A DNA stretch of 53,154 nucleotides, taken from Deinococcus ruber. GTDB lineage: Bacteria > Deinococcota > Deinococci > Deinococcales > Deinococcaceae. Each line of letters begins with the position of its first letter. Position 1 is the stretch's first letter. Position numbers and translations under genes: made by a program. Positions 17,168 to 25,698 of the stretch are shown one piece after another. The notes under the pieces are model-generated. The model saw only the letters and a list, made by a program, of their open reading frames with translations, made no database searches and was not told the DNA's origin. The DNA lies in NCBI RefSeq assembly GCF_014648095.1, contig NZ_BMQL01000030.1, positions 1 through 53,154 of the forward strand. Direction: 5' to 3'.

Positions 17168-18092
17168 ACAACTCCTTGACCCGCTTCCTCTGACAAACGC
17201 GCAGAGGTGAGAAGACTGGCACCATCGCCTCTGGGGGATATGAGGGAGAGTTCCGCGCCGAGGTGTGTATCGAATGTTATAGAGTGCTGAGCCTTTCAGT
17301 AGTTCGTAGAGTTCTTAATGCAAAGCACATCGAGTTTGGCTCCTCCCTGTAGATAAATGAGTCAATGTAAATGCAACATCCTGACACCTCTTCATCGAAG
17401 CTGCTGAGCACCGATAAAGCTGCCCTCTGACTGTTCCCAAAGTCAAGGGTGGATTGGATGCCTTGCAGGCCGCAAGGTGGCCTTCAAACTCGCTGGGACG
17501 CCTGTCCAGCGCCGTGCGCGGGTGTACTGGCCCGCATACCTAAATATCTCCTTGTAGAGATTTAGATTTACCAAATGGGATGAGGCTGAAAAAGCGCGCC
17601 TCAGTAAGGATGTAAGAATTGGTTATTGATTCCGAAGTATCGAAAAGCCCTCAAGGATGTACTTAGAAGGCCCTGGCTACAGCTTGGGGCCTTCGAGAAG
17701 CAGGGCGAGGTAGTGGGTGTCCTGGACGGCTTGGAGGAAGACGGTTTATTGAGGGGTGAAGTGGGCTGGGAAGGCTCGATTATTGAGGCGTGGCGTTGGC
17801 TCGGGATGTTGGGGAGCGGTCATAGAAGGCACCCCTGCCCTTGTTCCTGGGATTTGGGAACATCCTTATCGTTAGCGGGAGCATACTGAGGCGGCATGGT
17901 TCTTGATCTTCTTTCGAGGTGTGTTTATGAGGCCCACCCGCTCACCCGAACGGCAGCCGTCGCTGAGCAGCACCATCTAGTGTCGCTTTTGGCTGTGACG
18001 CCTGTGATAGGAGGTGCGTGGCGCGTTCGTCCCGGTATGATGCTGGCGGATCATCTCGTTGATTGCGGCGTTACGATGTGGGGCTACGCAGG
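17168..18092. other. 925-bp interval without a supported gene
   Basis: Upstream region of the ferritin-like gene, then AT-richer DNA. Two small plus-strand frames (17626-17889 and 17896-18096) are open, but they lack good ribosome sites and recognisable motifs. A short inverted repeat (TCTC...GAGA) is near 17545-17565. Nothing more can be supported. Confidence 0.45.
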
Positions 18093-18680
18093 ATGAAGTA
18101 CGACGACTTTGATCTCCGGGCGGACGTGCAAGCGTTCCTCACGCGGGTGACGCAGGAGCGCGCGCGCCTGCCACACCCGGCACCGCTGCTGCCCAGGCAG
18201 ATCGTGGAACACCAGTATGATCAGCTGCAAGCCGCGCTGCAGTGGATGGGGGATGAGCAAGACGATCCACTTGAAACCCCGCAGGGCTGTGCAGCTGCGC
18301 AGGTCATGCGTGTGGCAGCGGTAGCATTGAGCGTGTTTGCTGAGTTGGTTCCGGACATTTATCCGCTCACGCGGGCGGTCTGTGCAGTTACCTGGGCGAA
18401 TGAGAAGGTCCAGCCGCTGGCGCAGCGCCTTCCACACACGCTGTGGGGCGAAGCGGCGGCGGGCATCTCTGATATTGGGGAATGGTATACCCAAACGCAG
18501 CTCGTCGAAGTGCTGACGCCCATTGAGGCGGGGCAGTTGGCGGCGTGGTCGGTCGTGGCGTTCTTGCTGGAACGGGTGTACACCCAGGAAGAGGAAGAGA
18601 ATGAGCACGAAGGCGAAGACCTGCTCACCACGCTGTTGGACACGTTAGAAGTGGGCGGAAGGTTTCGCAGTTTGAACTAA
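18093..18680 (+). CDS. Hypothetical protein, 195 residues
   Basis: The protein starts MKYDDFDLRADVQAFLTRVT at ATG 18093 and is largely helical and acidic at the C-terminus (YTQEEEENEHEGEDLL). No domain is recognised. There is no signal peptide; one moderately hydrophobic helix (AAQVMRVAAVALSVFAELVP) is probably soluble. Codon use is native-like. It stands alone between the ferritin-like gene and IS remnants. An 11-bp inverted repeat 65 bp downstream may end its transcript. Function unknown. Confidence 0.55.
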   Translation: MKYDDFDLRADVQAFLTRVTQERARLPHPAPLLPRQIVEHQYDQLQAALQWMGDEQDDPLETPQGCAAAQVMRVAAVALSVFAELVPDIYPLTRAVCAVTWANEKVQPLAQRLPHTLWGEAAAGISDIGEWYTQTQLVEVLTPIEAGQLAAWSVVAFLLERVYTQEEEENEHEGEDLLTTLLDTLEVGGRFRSLN

Positions 18681-18744
18681 GCACCCTGCGCGTCATGTCA
18701 TGGCGTCCCATCAGGAAACGTCCTCAAGACCTGTTGCGTAGCAA

Positions 18745-18789
18745 GGTGAGGGAGTAGAGCGATATGAACCGTTGCCCCACTCCCTCACC
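18745..18789. repeat. Perfect 11-bp inverted repeat with a 23-nt loop
   Basis: GGTGAGGGAGT (18745-18755) and ACTCCCTCACC (18779-18789) are exact complements. It could be a terminator for the upstream hypothetical gene (no T-run), a protein-binding site, or a relic of an IS end. Confidence 0.6.
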
Positions 18790-18881
18790 CAGAATTAGAT
18801 CGCAGGCGCGAGGAAATGCTAGTGGTCTGATTCGGAAGAACGCCGGGATGAGCGGGCGTAGAATGATGGTGGAGGTGGCAG

Positions 18882-19026
18882 ATGCATCGCGGACGTCAAT
18901 CTCCCGTTCCCATCTTAAGCGACGACGAGCGCCGAGTCTTGAACGGTTTGGTACGACGTCGCCAAACCCCTCGGGGTTTGGCAACCCGCGCGAAGGTGAT
19001 GCTGCTGAGCGCAGATCATCCGGAGG
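18882..19026 (+). pseudogene. IS630-type transposase N-terminal fragment
   Basis: ATG 18882 opens MHRGRQSPVPILSDDERRVL, then RRRQTPRGLATRAKVMLLSA, the start of the helix-turn-helix region of IS630-family transposases. Similarity is lost after SADHPEV, and the rest of the helix-turn-helix and the DDE domain are missing. It differs in type from the IS630 C-terminal remnant at 28109, so the two are probably not halves of one copy. Confidence 0.6.
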
Positions 19027-19059
19027 TGATACGTTGCCCTGTCCTTTCAGAGCGCTCTG

Positions 19060-19230
19060 TGGGGACACCTTAGCTTCACCTTTAGCGGCACGCAAGGGCC
19101 AGTTTCGGTTGACAGCGGTGTGCTGTGCTTGGTTCAGCCGCTTGCCTGTCCTTCTTTGATGCGAAGGTGTCGTCTCCTGGTGGGCTACGCTTTTGGGTGG
19201 GGTGATCGTCCCCTGCTTACCGTCTGGCAC
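19060..19230 (-). pseudogene. Possible IS5/DDE_4 transposase remnant
   Basis: The minus strand reads HQRRTGKRLNQAQHTAVNR, resembling the KPRGxxLTxxQKxxNR block near the C-terminus of DDE_4/IS5-type transposases. Neighbouring sequence is not recognisable. Weak evidence; it could be chance. Confidence 0.3.
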
Positions 19231-19338
19231 GCAGAGAGCTGCTTTTTCACCTATCGTGCTTGCGCTTGATCATAGTTCAGAAACAGATTTAAGACCGCAG
19301 TTCAGTGCCAAGAAGCGCAGAACGTGGATTAGCAGAGG

Positions 19339-19941
19339 TCAGGCCTGCAGTTCTTTCAAGATCCTCGCCGTGAGTTCGACGTGTTCAATGAACTGGTTAA
19401 GGGCCAGCGTCGCCAGATGACGTCCCTGCTGCTCGACGAAGGTCGGCTCATTCGGCGTGGTGTTCTTCAGGTAGGCCGTGGCCAGATCACGCAGGAAGAC
19501 ATGATTATCGTGCTGGGCCGTAATGTAAGCGACATCGAATTCGTGTCCCGAAGGCGTGTTCTGGATTTTGGCGAGCGTGGCTCTGGCCTTAGCGTCCATC
19601 GGCGGCACTGGCGTCTTGAGTTCCTTCAGCACAGTGGTGACGGCGATGGCCTCACGCAATTCGAATCCCGCGAATTCCCTGGCATCTGCCTGGCTGGCCT
19701 TCTGCACGGCGATCTGACTGGTGAGCAGCGACAGGGTGGCCGGACCAATCACGCCCATCCGGAAGTCCTTCTCGGTCAGTCCCATCTTCATCACGGGCAT
19801 GCTCGCGCCCCCCGCGCTGACAATTCCGCTCAAACCTAGTAGCCCGGCCCCTAGCCCTGTTGCCGTCATCCGGGTCAAGAAAGCGCGGCGCTCGTTCATC
19901 TCGGCGCTCAAGTCGGGCGTTATCGTTTCAAGTTCGTTCAT
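19339..19941 (-). CDS. Exported DUF4142-like ferritin-fold protein
   Basis: A 200-residue protein starting at ATG 19941 (MNELETITPDLSAEMNERRA) with GAGG upstream. ERRAFLTRMTATGLGAGLLG is a twin-arginine-like export signal. The mature part is helical with the DUF4142 pattern: LLTSQIAVQKASQADAREFA, GHEFDVAYITAQHDNHVFLR and LNQFIEHVELTARILKELQA, with His/Glu positions as in ferritin-like bundles. DUF4142 proteins are periplasmic and of unknown function, often stress-linked. Together with the ferritin-like lipoprotein and CFA synthase nearby it suggests an envelope stress theme. Confidence 0.75.
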   Translation of the reverse strand: MNELETITPDLSAEMNERRAFLTRMTATGLGAGLLGLSGIVSAGGASMPVMKMGLTEKDFRMGVIGPATLSLLTSQIAVQKASQADAREFAGFELREAIAVTTVLKELKTPVPPMDAKARATLAKIQNTPSGHEFDVAYITAQHDNHVFLRDLATAYLKNTTPNEPTFVEQQGRHLATLALNQFIEHVELTARILKELQA

Positions 19942-20193
19942 AGGGGCCTCTGTTTGTTGGTCTACCAAGATCGCAACCGATGAGAAGCGGTCTAGCTGCT
20001 GGAAAGATGGACTAAACGTAACTGGAGCGCTCTGTACCGAACTGCTGGCCGCGCTTTTTGAGAATGACAGGTTGATATAGATCTTCAAGCACCTCAGAGC
20101 GGATGGCGTGAGGCTAGTTGAGCCAAGGCCTGCGGCAACGCCTGAGCGATCAAAAGAGATAGGACTGCACTCAGCAGGGCGCGCCTGAGCAGG

Positions 20194-21081
20194 TCAGCGA
20201 ACCGCCCTGGCCCAGTCGATGATGGCGGCGTTGGCGGCGCTGGCCTTCTCGAAAATGGCGGCGTGTGCGGCCCCCGGAATGATCACCAGCTTCGCGTTCG
20301 GAATGTTCTGCATCATCTTCATGCTGAATTCGGGTGGATACACCGTGTCTTCCAGCCCCTCCAGAATCAGGGTCGGCACCCGGATGGTCTTCAGGGTCGG
20401 CACCGAGTCGGGGCGGTTGGCCAGCACCATCGCGCCCGCCACGTCGCCCGCCACCGACGCCTGACTCACGATATCGGTGAGCGTCTTGGCGTCGCCCGGC
20501 TTGTTCATGCGCGTCTGTCCGGTCAGCATGTCTTTGAGCAGTTCGGGTGCCAGCGACTGCGGACCGAAGGTGGTGGCCTTCTGTGCCATGCCCTTCCAGA
20601 GGTGCTGCTCGACGATGCCAGCGGGGTTGGCGAGCGTGTCGATCAGGATCATGCCCATGAAACGGTCCGGGGCTTCACGGTACATTTCGAAGGTGATCGG
20701 GCCGCCCATACTCATGCCGCCGATGATGGCTTTCGGGATATTTAACTTGTCCAGGACGGCAAGCGCGTCTTTAGCGTAGGTTTCCAAGCTGCCAGGATCG
20801 CTAGCGGGGGCGGTGCTTTTGCCGTACCCCCGGTGGTCAATGGTGATGACCCGGTAGCCCGCGTTGGCGAGAGCGTCGCGGTTGCGGGCAAACAGCTCGC
20901 CGCTCAGCGGATAGCCGTGCAGCAGCAGCATCGGGGTGCCGCTGCCCTGCGAAACGTAGTGGATGCTCGCGCCGTTCACGTCGAGCATGCCTTCCTGCAT
21001 CCCGGCACTGCCACCGGCGAGGGTAGCTGTCGTACATAGGGCGAGTGAGAGGGTTGTCATCTGTTTCTGGAGGGTGGTCAT
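20194..21081 (-). CDS. Exported alpha/beta hydrolase (copy 2)
   Basis: A 295-residue hydrolase starting at ATG 21081 after AAGGAGATCCCCC, with signal peptide MTTLQKQMTTLSLALCTTAT. It keeps the same motifs as copy 1 at 10754: HGYPLSGELFARNRD, DHRGYGKS, GMSMGGP (nucleophile), LEDTVYPPEF and PGAAHAAIFEKA. Identity to copy 1 is very high across the mature protein, while the signal peptides differ. It is divergent from TetR copy 2. Both copies look intact, so they may have separated in substrate or in inducer. Probably a secreted esterase or lactonase. Confidence 0.85.
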   Translation of the reverse strand: MTTLQKQMTTLSLALCTTATLAGGSAGMQEGMLDVNGASIHYVSQGSGTPMLLLHGYPLSGELFARNRDALANAGYRVITIDHRGYGKSTAPASDPGSLETYAKDALAVLDKLNIPKAIIGGMSMGGPITFEMYREAPDRFMGMILIDTLANPAGIVEQHLWKGMAQKATTFGPQSLAPELLKDMLTGQTRMNKPGDAKTLTDIVSQASVAGDVAGAMVLANRPDSVPTLKTIRVPTLILEGLEDTVYPPEFSMKMMQNIPNAKLVIIPGAAHAAIFEKASAANAAIIDWARAVR

Positions 21082-21184
21082 GGGGGATCTCCTTCGGTAG
21101 ATAGGGCAGAAACCGGACAACAGCGAGTTGGTTAGTTTTCTGACCCAATTTGAGCATAAGGGACGTCACGAATGTCCGGCCCTG

Positions 21185-21199
21185 CTTCATGCCATCTTG
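21185..21199 (+). promoter_or_regulatory. 15-bp box shared by the two TetR genes (copy 2)
   Basis: CTTCATGCCATCTTG, identical to 11747-11761 and again just upstream of a TetR start codon, here GTG 21206. Conservation against a diverged background suggests a regulatory or translation-initiation role. Confidence 0.5.
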
Positions 21200-21205
21200 G
21201 GAACT

Positions 21206-21772
21206 GTGGGAACCAGACCCGTCATATCATCCAAACGTTCTCAAATCGTGGTGACGGCTCTGCAGCGCTACCGTACTTTTGGAGTAGGCGGCACCACCCT
21301 CAAGGACGTTTCCGAGGCGTCGGGCGTGCCGCTCGGCAACCTGTACTACTACTTCAAGACCCGCAGCGAACTGGTCATGGCTGTGCTGGACGAATGTGAG
21401 CGTGAACTCCAGGAGTTGCTGCACCGACTCGCGCCCCTCTCTCCTGTCGACTGGCTGGCCACCTACTTCGAGTGGCTGCTGCAAGACCCGGAGGCCGCTG
21501 CCCGCTTCGGCTGTCCGTTCGGCTCACTGGCACTGGAACTGCGCGCGCTGAGCGACCCAGCCGCTCAGCGCGCCGCTGACATCGTGGAAATATACTTCAA
21601 GGCGGTCACAGCACAGGTAGAGGCCCTGGGACGACCGGCAGCGGTGGCTGATGATCTGTTCATTGCCATTCAGGGTGCCTACGCGGTGTCGCGGGTAAAA
21701 GGGAATGCTGCTTTTTTCCGTACCAGTGTGGAACGTCTGCGCGCGCAGACGTTCCACGGTATTGACAGGTAA
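21206..21772 (+). CDS. TetR-family regulator (copy 2)
   Basis: A 188-residue paralogue of the regulator at 11766: TALQRYRTFGVGGTTLKDVS, then LGNLYYYFKTRSELVMAVLD, and the shared CPFGSLALELRALSDPAAQR segment. The start GTG 21206 was chosen by alignment with copy 1; GGGA lies upstream, and the longer frame from 21128 would cross the conserved box. It probably represses the divergent hydrolase at 20194. Its last codons overlap a perfect 30-bp palindrome (21728-21757). Confidence 0.83.
   Translation: MGTRPVISSKRSQIVVTALQRYRTFGVGGTTLKDVSEASGVPLGNLYYYFKTRSELVMAVLDECERELQELLHRLAPLSPVDWLATYFEWLLQDPEAAARFGCPFGSLALELRALSDPAAQRAADIVEIYFKAVTAQVEALGRPAAVADDLFIAIQGAYAVSRVKGNAAFFRTSVERLRAQTFHGIDR
21728..21757. 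repeat. Perfect 30-bp palindrome at the 3' end of TetR copy 2
   Basis: GTGGAACGTCTGCGC (21728-21742) is followed directly by its exact reverse complement (21743-21757), with no loop base. The centre is GCGCGC. It lies inside the last codons of the TetR gene (SVERLRAQTFHG). It may form a cruciform or act as a dimeric protein site; there is no T-run for classical termination. Confidence 0.85.
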
Positions 21773-22643
21773 CTCTTGAACATGAACTGGAGGCCTGATG
21801 CCGAAGCCGCTGATACCTGTGTTCACGACAGCTCCGTGGCAAACGCACCCCCCGGAGTCGCCGTGTGGCGGTGCAGGGGCCTTTTTCATTGTGTGAGCCG
21901 TTCTCGCGGAGGCGAGGGGTAGCGCCAGGTTATCACCTGATCCCACAACGCGGTTCTGCCCTTGTAGAAGCCTTGGCGTGTGCTGTACGCATCCGGTAAG
22001 TGGCGCAGGCTAACCTTACTTCTCTAGAATGGTCTGCTTCAGCGACATGGTAACCTTCCTGCTTCCAGTTCACGCCCGCTCCAGCGCGACCGGATGCGTA
22101 CCCCAAGTAAGGCAGCAGTATCAAAAATGATGGTGAACCGGCGATCAGGGTACATTCCAGTCTCGCGCAGCCCCTCTCCACCGTGCATGTCCGCCTGCAA
22201 CGGCTGCTCACGGCCAGCCTGATCGAACAGATAGCCGTACGGGAACGCACCGGACGACCAATCCGCGAACACTACCTACAGCATCCATGGGAAGTGCCCT
22301 TTGAAGTAACGCGTGTGGCCTCCGTGCGTGAATTGTTGGAGTCAAGTCTTCAGATGCGCCTGGATGACCATTCACAGGTCCTGAGGCAGGTCATGACCAC
22401 TCTTTCAGGAGGTTGGGCCGTGCGGTTCCACGCACAGGACGGCGTGTGGTAGCAGGGCCTTTATCCACGTCTTGCACACCAGTTGCCACTGCCTAGCTTG
22501 ATGAATCAAGGAATGCAGGCTCGACTGACGCTCGCACATATGCAGGCCTTTCAGGAACGGCTGAGCGCCTTGATACAGAAGTACGAAACGCTTTTAGCGC
22601 CCAACGCTCCGTCGTGGTTCTTCACAGAAAGCAGGGCAGGAAG
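21773..22643. other. 871-bp interval without a supported gene
   Basis: A GC-rich imperfect hairpin followed by CCTTTTTC (about 21846-21886) may terminate the TetR transcript. A plus-strand frame ending at TAG 22452 (contains VRLQRLLTASLIEQIAVRER and VRELLESSLQMRLDDHSQVL) has gene-like codon use from about 22111. It has no ATG or ribosome site, so it may be a gene remnant of unknown family. No other structure is evident before the TnpB element. Confidence 0.4.
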
Positions 22644-24307
22644 CCCACCCATTCATGGGTGGGAAGAATGCCCGCCAAGCATCAGCACCCTCCATTCGGT
22701 AACGCCATGATAGATTACGTGCATGGCTAAATCCGGCGTGAACCTTCCACCCGGCACCACCATCGCCGTCCGCCAGCTCCAGATCCGCCTGACCCCCGAA
22801 CAGCACCGCATGCTCGACTTTCTCTTTGACCGTAGCCGAGCCCTCTACAACCAGGCGCTGTTCGTGACTCGCCGGTCGTTCATCCAGACCGGTTTCATTC
22901 CGAAGACCGGCACCCTGTTCTTCCGCGATGAAGTCAAAGCCAGAGGCTTCAGAGGGCAGGCTCCGCGGAAGAAGCCGGGCAAGGACGAGCTGCTGAAAGT
23001 CAGCCCAAAACCGCACCCGTGGACCGTCCCGCTGAAAGACCGCTTCGTCGGCGGAACACTCGACAGTCTCGACGGTTCGGTCCACCGCAAGGCCCTGCCT
23101 GCCAGCGTGGCTGATCAGGTGCTGTGGTCCGTCCATGAAGCCTGGGACTCCTACCGAGAACTCCGGGCACTCCACGCGAAGGGTCAGCTTCATTTCCGTC
23201 CGAAAGCCCCCGGGTACCTGAAGGCCGGAACAGCATTCAAGCTTGCCTTCCCTAACTCCGGCGGCGGAAAGCCGAAGGTGCTGGAAGTGCTCGATGAAGC
23301 CACTGGTGAGATGGTCATGTTCATCCGCTTCCCGCTTGGCGACACGCTCAAGACCTGGTTCGGTCTCAGCGAGCTGAAAATCCCGGTTCCGAAAGGAATT
23401 GATCCCTCTCTGGTTCGGGAGTGGACCTTCCGGAAGCAGAACGGCGTCATCCTGCTGGAGATCAGCCTGCTGAAGGAAAGGCCTGCCCTGGTTCCTCTTG
23501 ACCCTTCGCGGATCCTCGGCATCGACCCCGGGACCTCCGCAAACCTCGCGGCGTGTGTCGGGACCGACGGCAGCAACCTGCTGATCGACGCCCGGGGTAT
23601 GAAAGCCATGAACCAGTGGTACAACCGCTGCATCGCCCTCAGGAAGAAAGGCAAAGCCGAAGATTATTGGGACGCCCGCTGCGATCAGCTGACCCGGAAG
23701 CGTAACAACCAGATGCGCGATGGCGTCAACAAGGCCGCGAAACTCATCGTTCAGCACTGTGTGAACCGAGGAATCGGCACCATCGTGTTCGGCTGGAACG
23801 CCGGCATCAAACAGGAAGCGAGGCTCGGGAAGGACACGCAGAACTTCGTTCAGATGCCCCTCGCCCGGCTCAAGGAACGGGTCAGGCAGCTGTGCGAACT
23901 GCACGGCGTACAGTTCCATCAGCAGGAAGAGAGCTACACCTCGAAGAGTTCGCATCTGGACGGCGATACCCCACCCGTGTACGGCAGCAAGCTGGACGGG
24001 TGGACAGCGTCTGGAACGAGAACCCGACGGGGGCTGTACCGCAGCGCCAGGGGAATGCGAATCAACGCGGACCTGAACGGTGCGGCGAACATCATTCAGA
24101 AACACGTAACCGGAACAACCGTGGAGGGCGCAGAGATGCCCCTTCAGCGGTTTCGACTGGGTAGGCGGTGCTTGACCACCGCGAGACGAACCAGACTCTG
24201 GGAAAGACGCTTGAACACCGTCTGCTCCTCCCAGAGCAGGTGCGTCTCTGCTTCTCTCAGCTCACGCTGAACGAAGAATCCCACGCATTCATGCGTGGGA
24301 GTGTCAA
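22644..24307 (+). mobile_element. IS200/IS605-type element carrying only tnpB
   Basis: Both ends carry the subterminal hairpins expected for Y1-transposase elements. The left is CCCACCCAT-TC-ATGGGTGGG (22644-22663); the right is TCCCACGCAT-TC-ATGCGTGGGA (24279-24300), followed by GTGTCAA, similar to right-end cleavage sites in this family. The two hairpins share the same layout and TTCA centre. No tnpA (HUH transposase) is present, so mobility would need one supplied in trans. Exact ends are estimated: the left cleavage site lies somewhat upstream of 22644 and the right near 24307. Confidence 0.75.
22723..24270 (+). CDS. tnpB: TnpB RNA-guided nuclease-like protein (IS605 OrfB)
   Basis: A 515-residue TnpB. 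The N-terminal OrfB helix-turn-helix-like region (RLTPEQHRMLDFLFDRSRAL) leads to a RuvC core with D268 in LGIDPGTS and D450 in INADLNGAANI. At the usual RuvC-II glutamate the sequence reads IVFGWNAGIKQEARLG (N359), and a conserved EESYTSKSSHLDGD (E402/E403) follows. This is the subfamily whose catalytic glutamate appears relocated. I see no CxxC zinc-ribbon pairs between RuvC II and III. It would cleave DNA guided by an RNA from the element's right end. The last ~55 codons probably overlap that RNA. Confidence 0.85.
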   Translation: MAKSGVNLPPGTTIAVRQLQIRLTPEQHRMLDFLFDRSRALYNQALFVTRRSFIQTGFIPKTGTLFFRDEVKARGFRGQAPRKKPGKDELLKVSPKPHPWTVPLKDRFVGGTLDSLDGSVHRKALPASVADQVLWSVHEAWDSYRELRALHAKGQLHFRPKAPGYLKAGTAFKLAFPNSGGGKPKVLEVLDEATGEMVMFIRFPLGDTLKTWFGLSELKIPVPKGIDPSLVREWTFRKQNGVILLEISLLKERPALVPLDPSRILGIDPGTSANLAACVGTDGSNLLIDARGMKAMNQWYNRCIALRKKGKAEDYWDARCDQLTRKRNNQMRDGVNKAAKLIVQHCVNRGIGTIVFGWNAGIKQEARLGKDTQNFVQMPLARLKERVRQLCELHGVQFHQQEESYTSKSSHLDGDTPPVYGSKLDGWTASGTRTRRGLYRSARGMRINADLNGAANIIQKHVTGTTVEGAEMPLQRFRLGRRCLTTARRTRLWERRLNTVCSSQSRCVSASLSSR

Positions 24308-24320
24308 AATGCTATTGACG
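24110..24320 (+). ncRNA. Candidate omega/reRNA overlapping the tnpB 3' end and right end
   Basis: In known IS605 elements the guide RNA is made from the 3' end of tnpB through the right-end hairpin, with the guide read from flanking DNA. Here that would place the scaffold at about 24110-24307 and the guide beginning near AATGCTATTGACGCC. Position is by analogy; the only structure I can verify is the hairpin at 24279-24300. Confidence 0.4.
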
Positions 24321-24371
24321 CCTCGCCCAGAGTGAGAAAGCGACGAAGAAGAATAGCTCTTTCTAACGAAC

Positions 24372-25661
24372 TCACTTGCCCGTCTCGGGCGTCGGCGCCG
24401 TCGGCATGTCCCGTAACCGCCAGAGCGGCGAGATGATGACCGGAAGCAGCCCCAGTATCACACCCAATGAGCATACCCACAGTGTTAGACGTAGGCCAAT
24501 GCTGGCACCGAGGAAGCCACCAAGGAGCGCGCCAAGGGCGCCCGCCCCCTGCACCAGAAACCGGTGACTCGCCGTCACGCGTGCCTGCAACCCATCTGGC
24601 GTCACGACCTGGCGGAGGCTCCACTGCTGCACGTTCGCAACCGTATCTGCCAGGCTCCCCAGGCCCTGCCCCATACACAACATCATGACCACCAGCCACG
24701 GTGCTCCACTGGCCAGCGGCACGGCCAGTCCCATCAACGCCCACCCCAGCCAGCCGCCAACAATCGTGCGGCCCACGCCAAAACGCTGCGCGGCCCACCT
24801 GGTCAGGACCGCGCCAGGGAGGGCGCCCAGGCCTCCTGCTGTGGCGATCAGGCCGATCACTCCCACGCCTAGTTGCAGTTCGCGCGTCGCGTACAGGATG
24901 TAGACCGCCCCGATCCCACCGGTCATCAACGTCATCAGCGCAGACGCCACGATGATCGGGCGCAATAACGGATGTCCCAGCAAGGCGTGTAATCCTCCCT
25001 GGATCTCCTGAAGCATCCCGTGCCGATTTCCCTGAGGAGGCAGGGATTCACGGTGCCGGATGCCCCACAGCAGCCACGCCGAGATCAGGAAGGTCCCTGC
25101 ATCGATCAGCAGCGCGAAGGGGGCGCTGAGCCACTGCACCAACACACCGCCCAGACCGGGGCCAGCAGCAGTCGCTGCCGCGTAACTCACCTGGATTTTG
25201 CTGTTGCCCTCGGTCAACTGTCGCCGGGGGAGGAGGGCGGGAACATAGGCGAAGTGGGCAACCTCGAAAAACACCGTCAGCAGGCCCACCACAAAGGCCA
25301 CACTGTAAAGCTGGATGAGGCTGAGCACGTTGAGCAGGGCTGTAGCGGGGATGGAGAGGAGCAGGATGGCCCGCCCGACATCGCTGAAAATCAACCAGGG
25401 GCGGCGGGGCGTGTGATCGATCCAGACGCCGGCCAGCAGGCTGAACAGCAGAAAGGGTGCCTGGCTGGCGGCGGCGAGGAGCCCCATCTGAACCGGGGTG
25501 GCCTTCAGCACCAGGGCCGCTGTCAGGGGGAGAGCCAGCGTGGTCACTTCTGACCCGATCAGCGAGACAGACTGGGCTGCCCAGAGACGGCGGAAGTCGG
25601 GGCGAGCGCTGACCGTCCGTTCGGCCTGCTCAAGGGGGGTCGGCGAGAGCGTGCTGTCCAT
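24372..25661 (-). CDS. MFS exporter (MFS_3/EntS-like)
   Basis: A 429-residue transporter with about 12 membrane helices. It starts at ATG 25661 with GGAGG upstream. The N-terminal FRRLWAAQSVSLIGSEVTTL and GVWIDHTPRRPWLIFSDVGR (motif A loop) match the MFS_3 group of drug and siderophore exporters such as EntS. No binding-protein or ABC partner is present. The gene is divergent from a CGNR-type regulator and separated from it by a long inverted repeat, so exporter and regulator likely form one inducible resistance unit. Confidence 0.87.
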   Translation of the reverse strand: MDSTLSPTPLEQAERTVSARPDFRRLWAAQSVSLIGSEVTTLALPLTAALVLKATPVQMGLLAAASQAPFLLFSLLAGVWIDHTPRRPWLIFSDVGRAILLLSIPATALLNVLSLIQLYSVAFVVGLLTVFFEVAHFAYVPALLPRRQLTEGNSKIQVSYAAATAAGPGLGGVLVQWLSAPFALLIDAGTFLISAWLLWGIRHRESLPPQGNRHGMLQEIQGGLHALLGHPLLRPIIVASALMTLMTGGIGAVYILYATRELQLGVGVIGLIATAGGLGALPGAVLTRWAAQRFGVGRTIVGGWLGWALMGLAVPLASGAPWLVVMMLCMGQGLGSLADTVANVQQWSLRQVVTPDGLQARVTASHRFLVQGAGALGALLGGFLGASIGLRLTLWVCSLGVILGLLPVIISPLWRLRDMPTAPTPETGK

Positions 25662-25698
25662 GGTGCGCCTCCGGATATTGTCTTACCTCTTATTCGTC

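Larger units (their letters stand above)
18681..19338. other. IS graveyard between the hypothetical protein and the DUF4142 gene
   Basis: This stretch holds the inverted repeat at 18745-18789, an IS630 N-terminal fragment and a possible IS5-type fragment on the other strand, listed separately. No intact gene is present. Confidence 0.6.

Noticed and set aside
17626..18096. Two small plus-strand frames before the 195-residue hypothetical gene
   Set aside because: No convincing start signal, composition or motif.
22594..24105. 503-codon minus-strand open frame
   Set aside because: It is the antisense shadow of tnpB; the plus strand has RuvC motifs and this frame has none.
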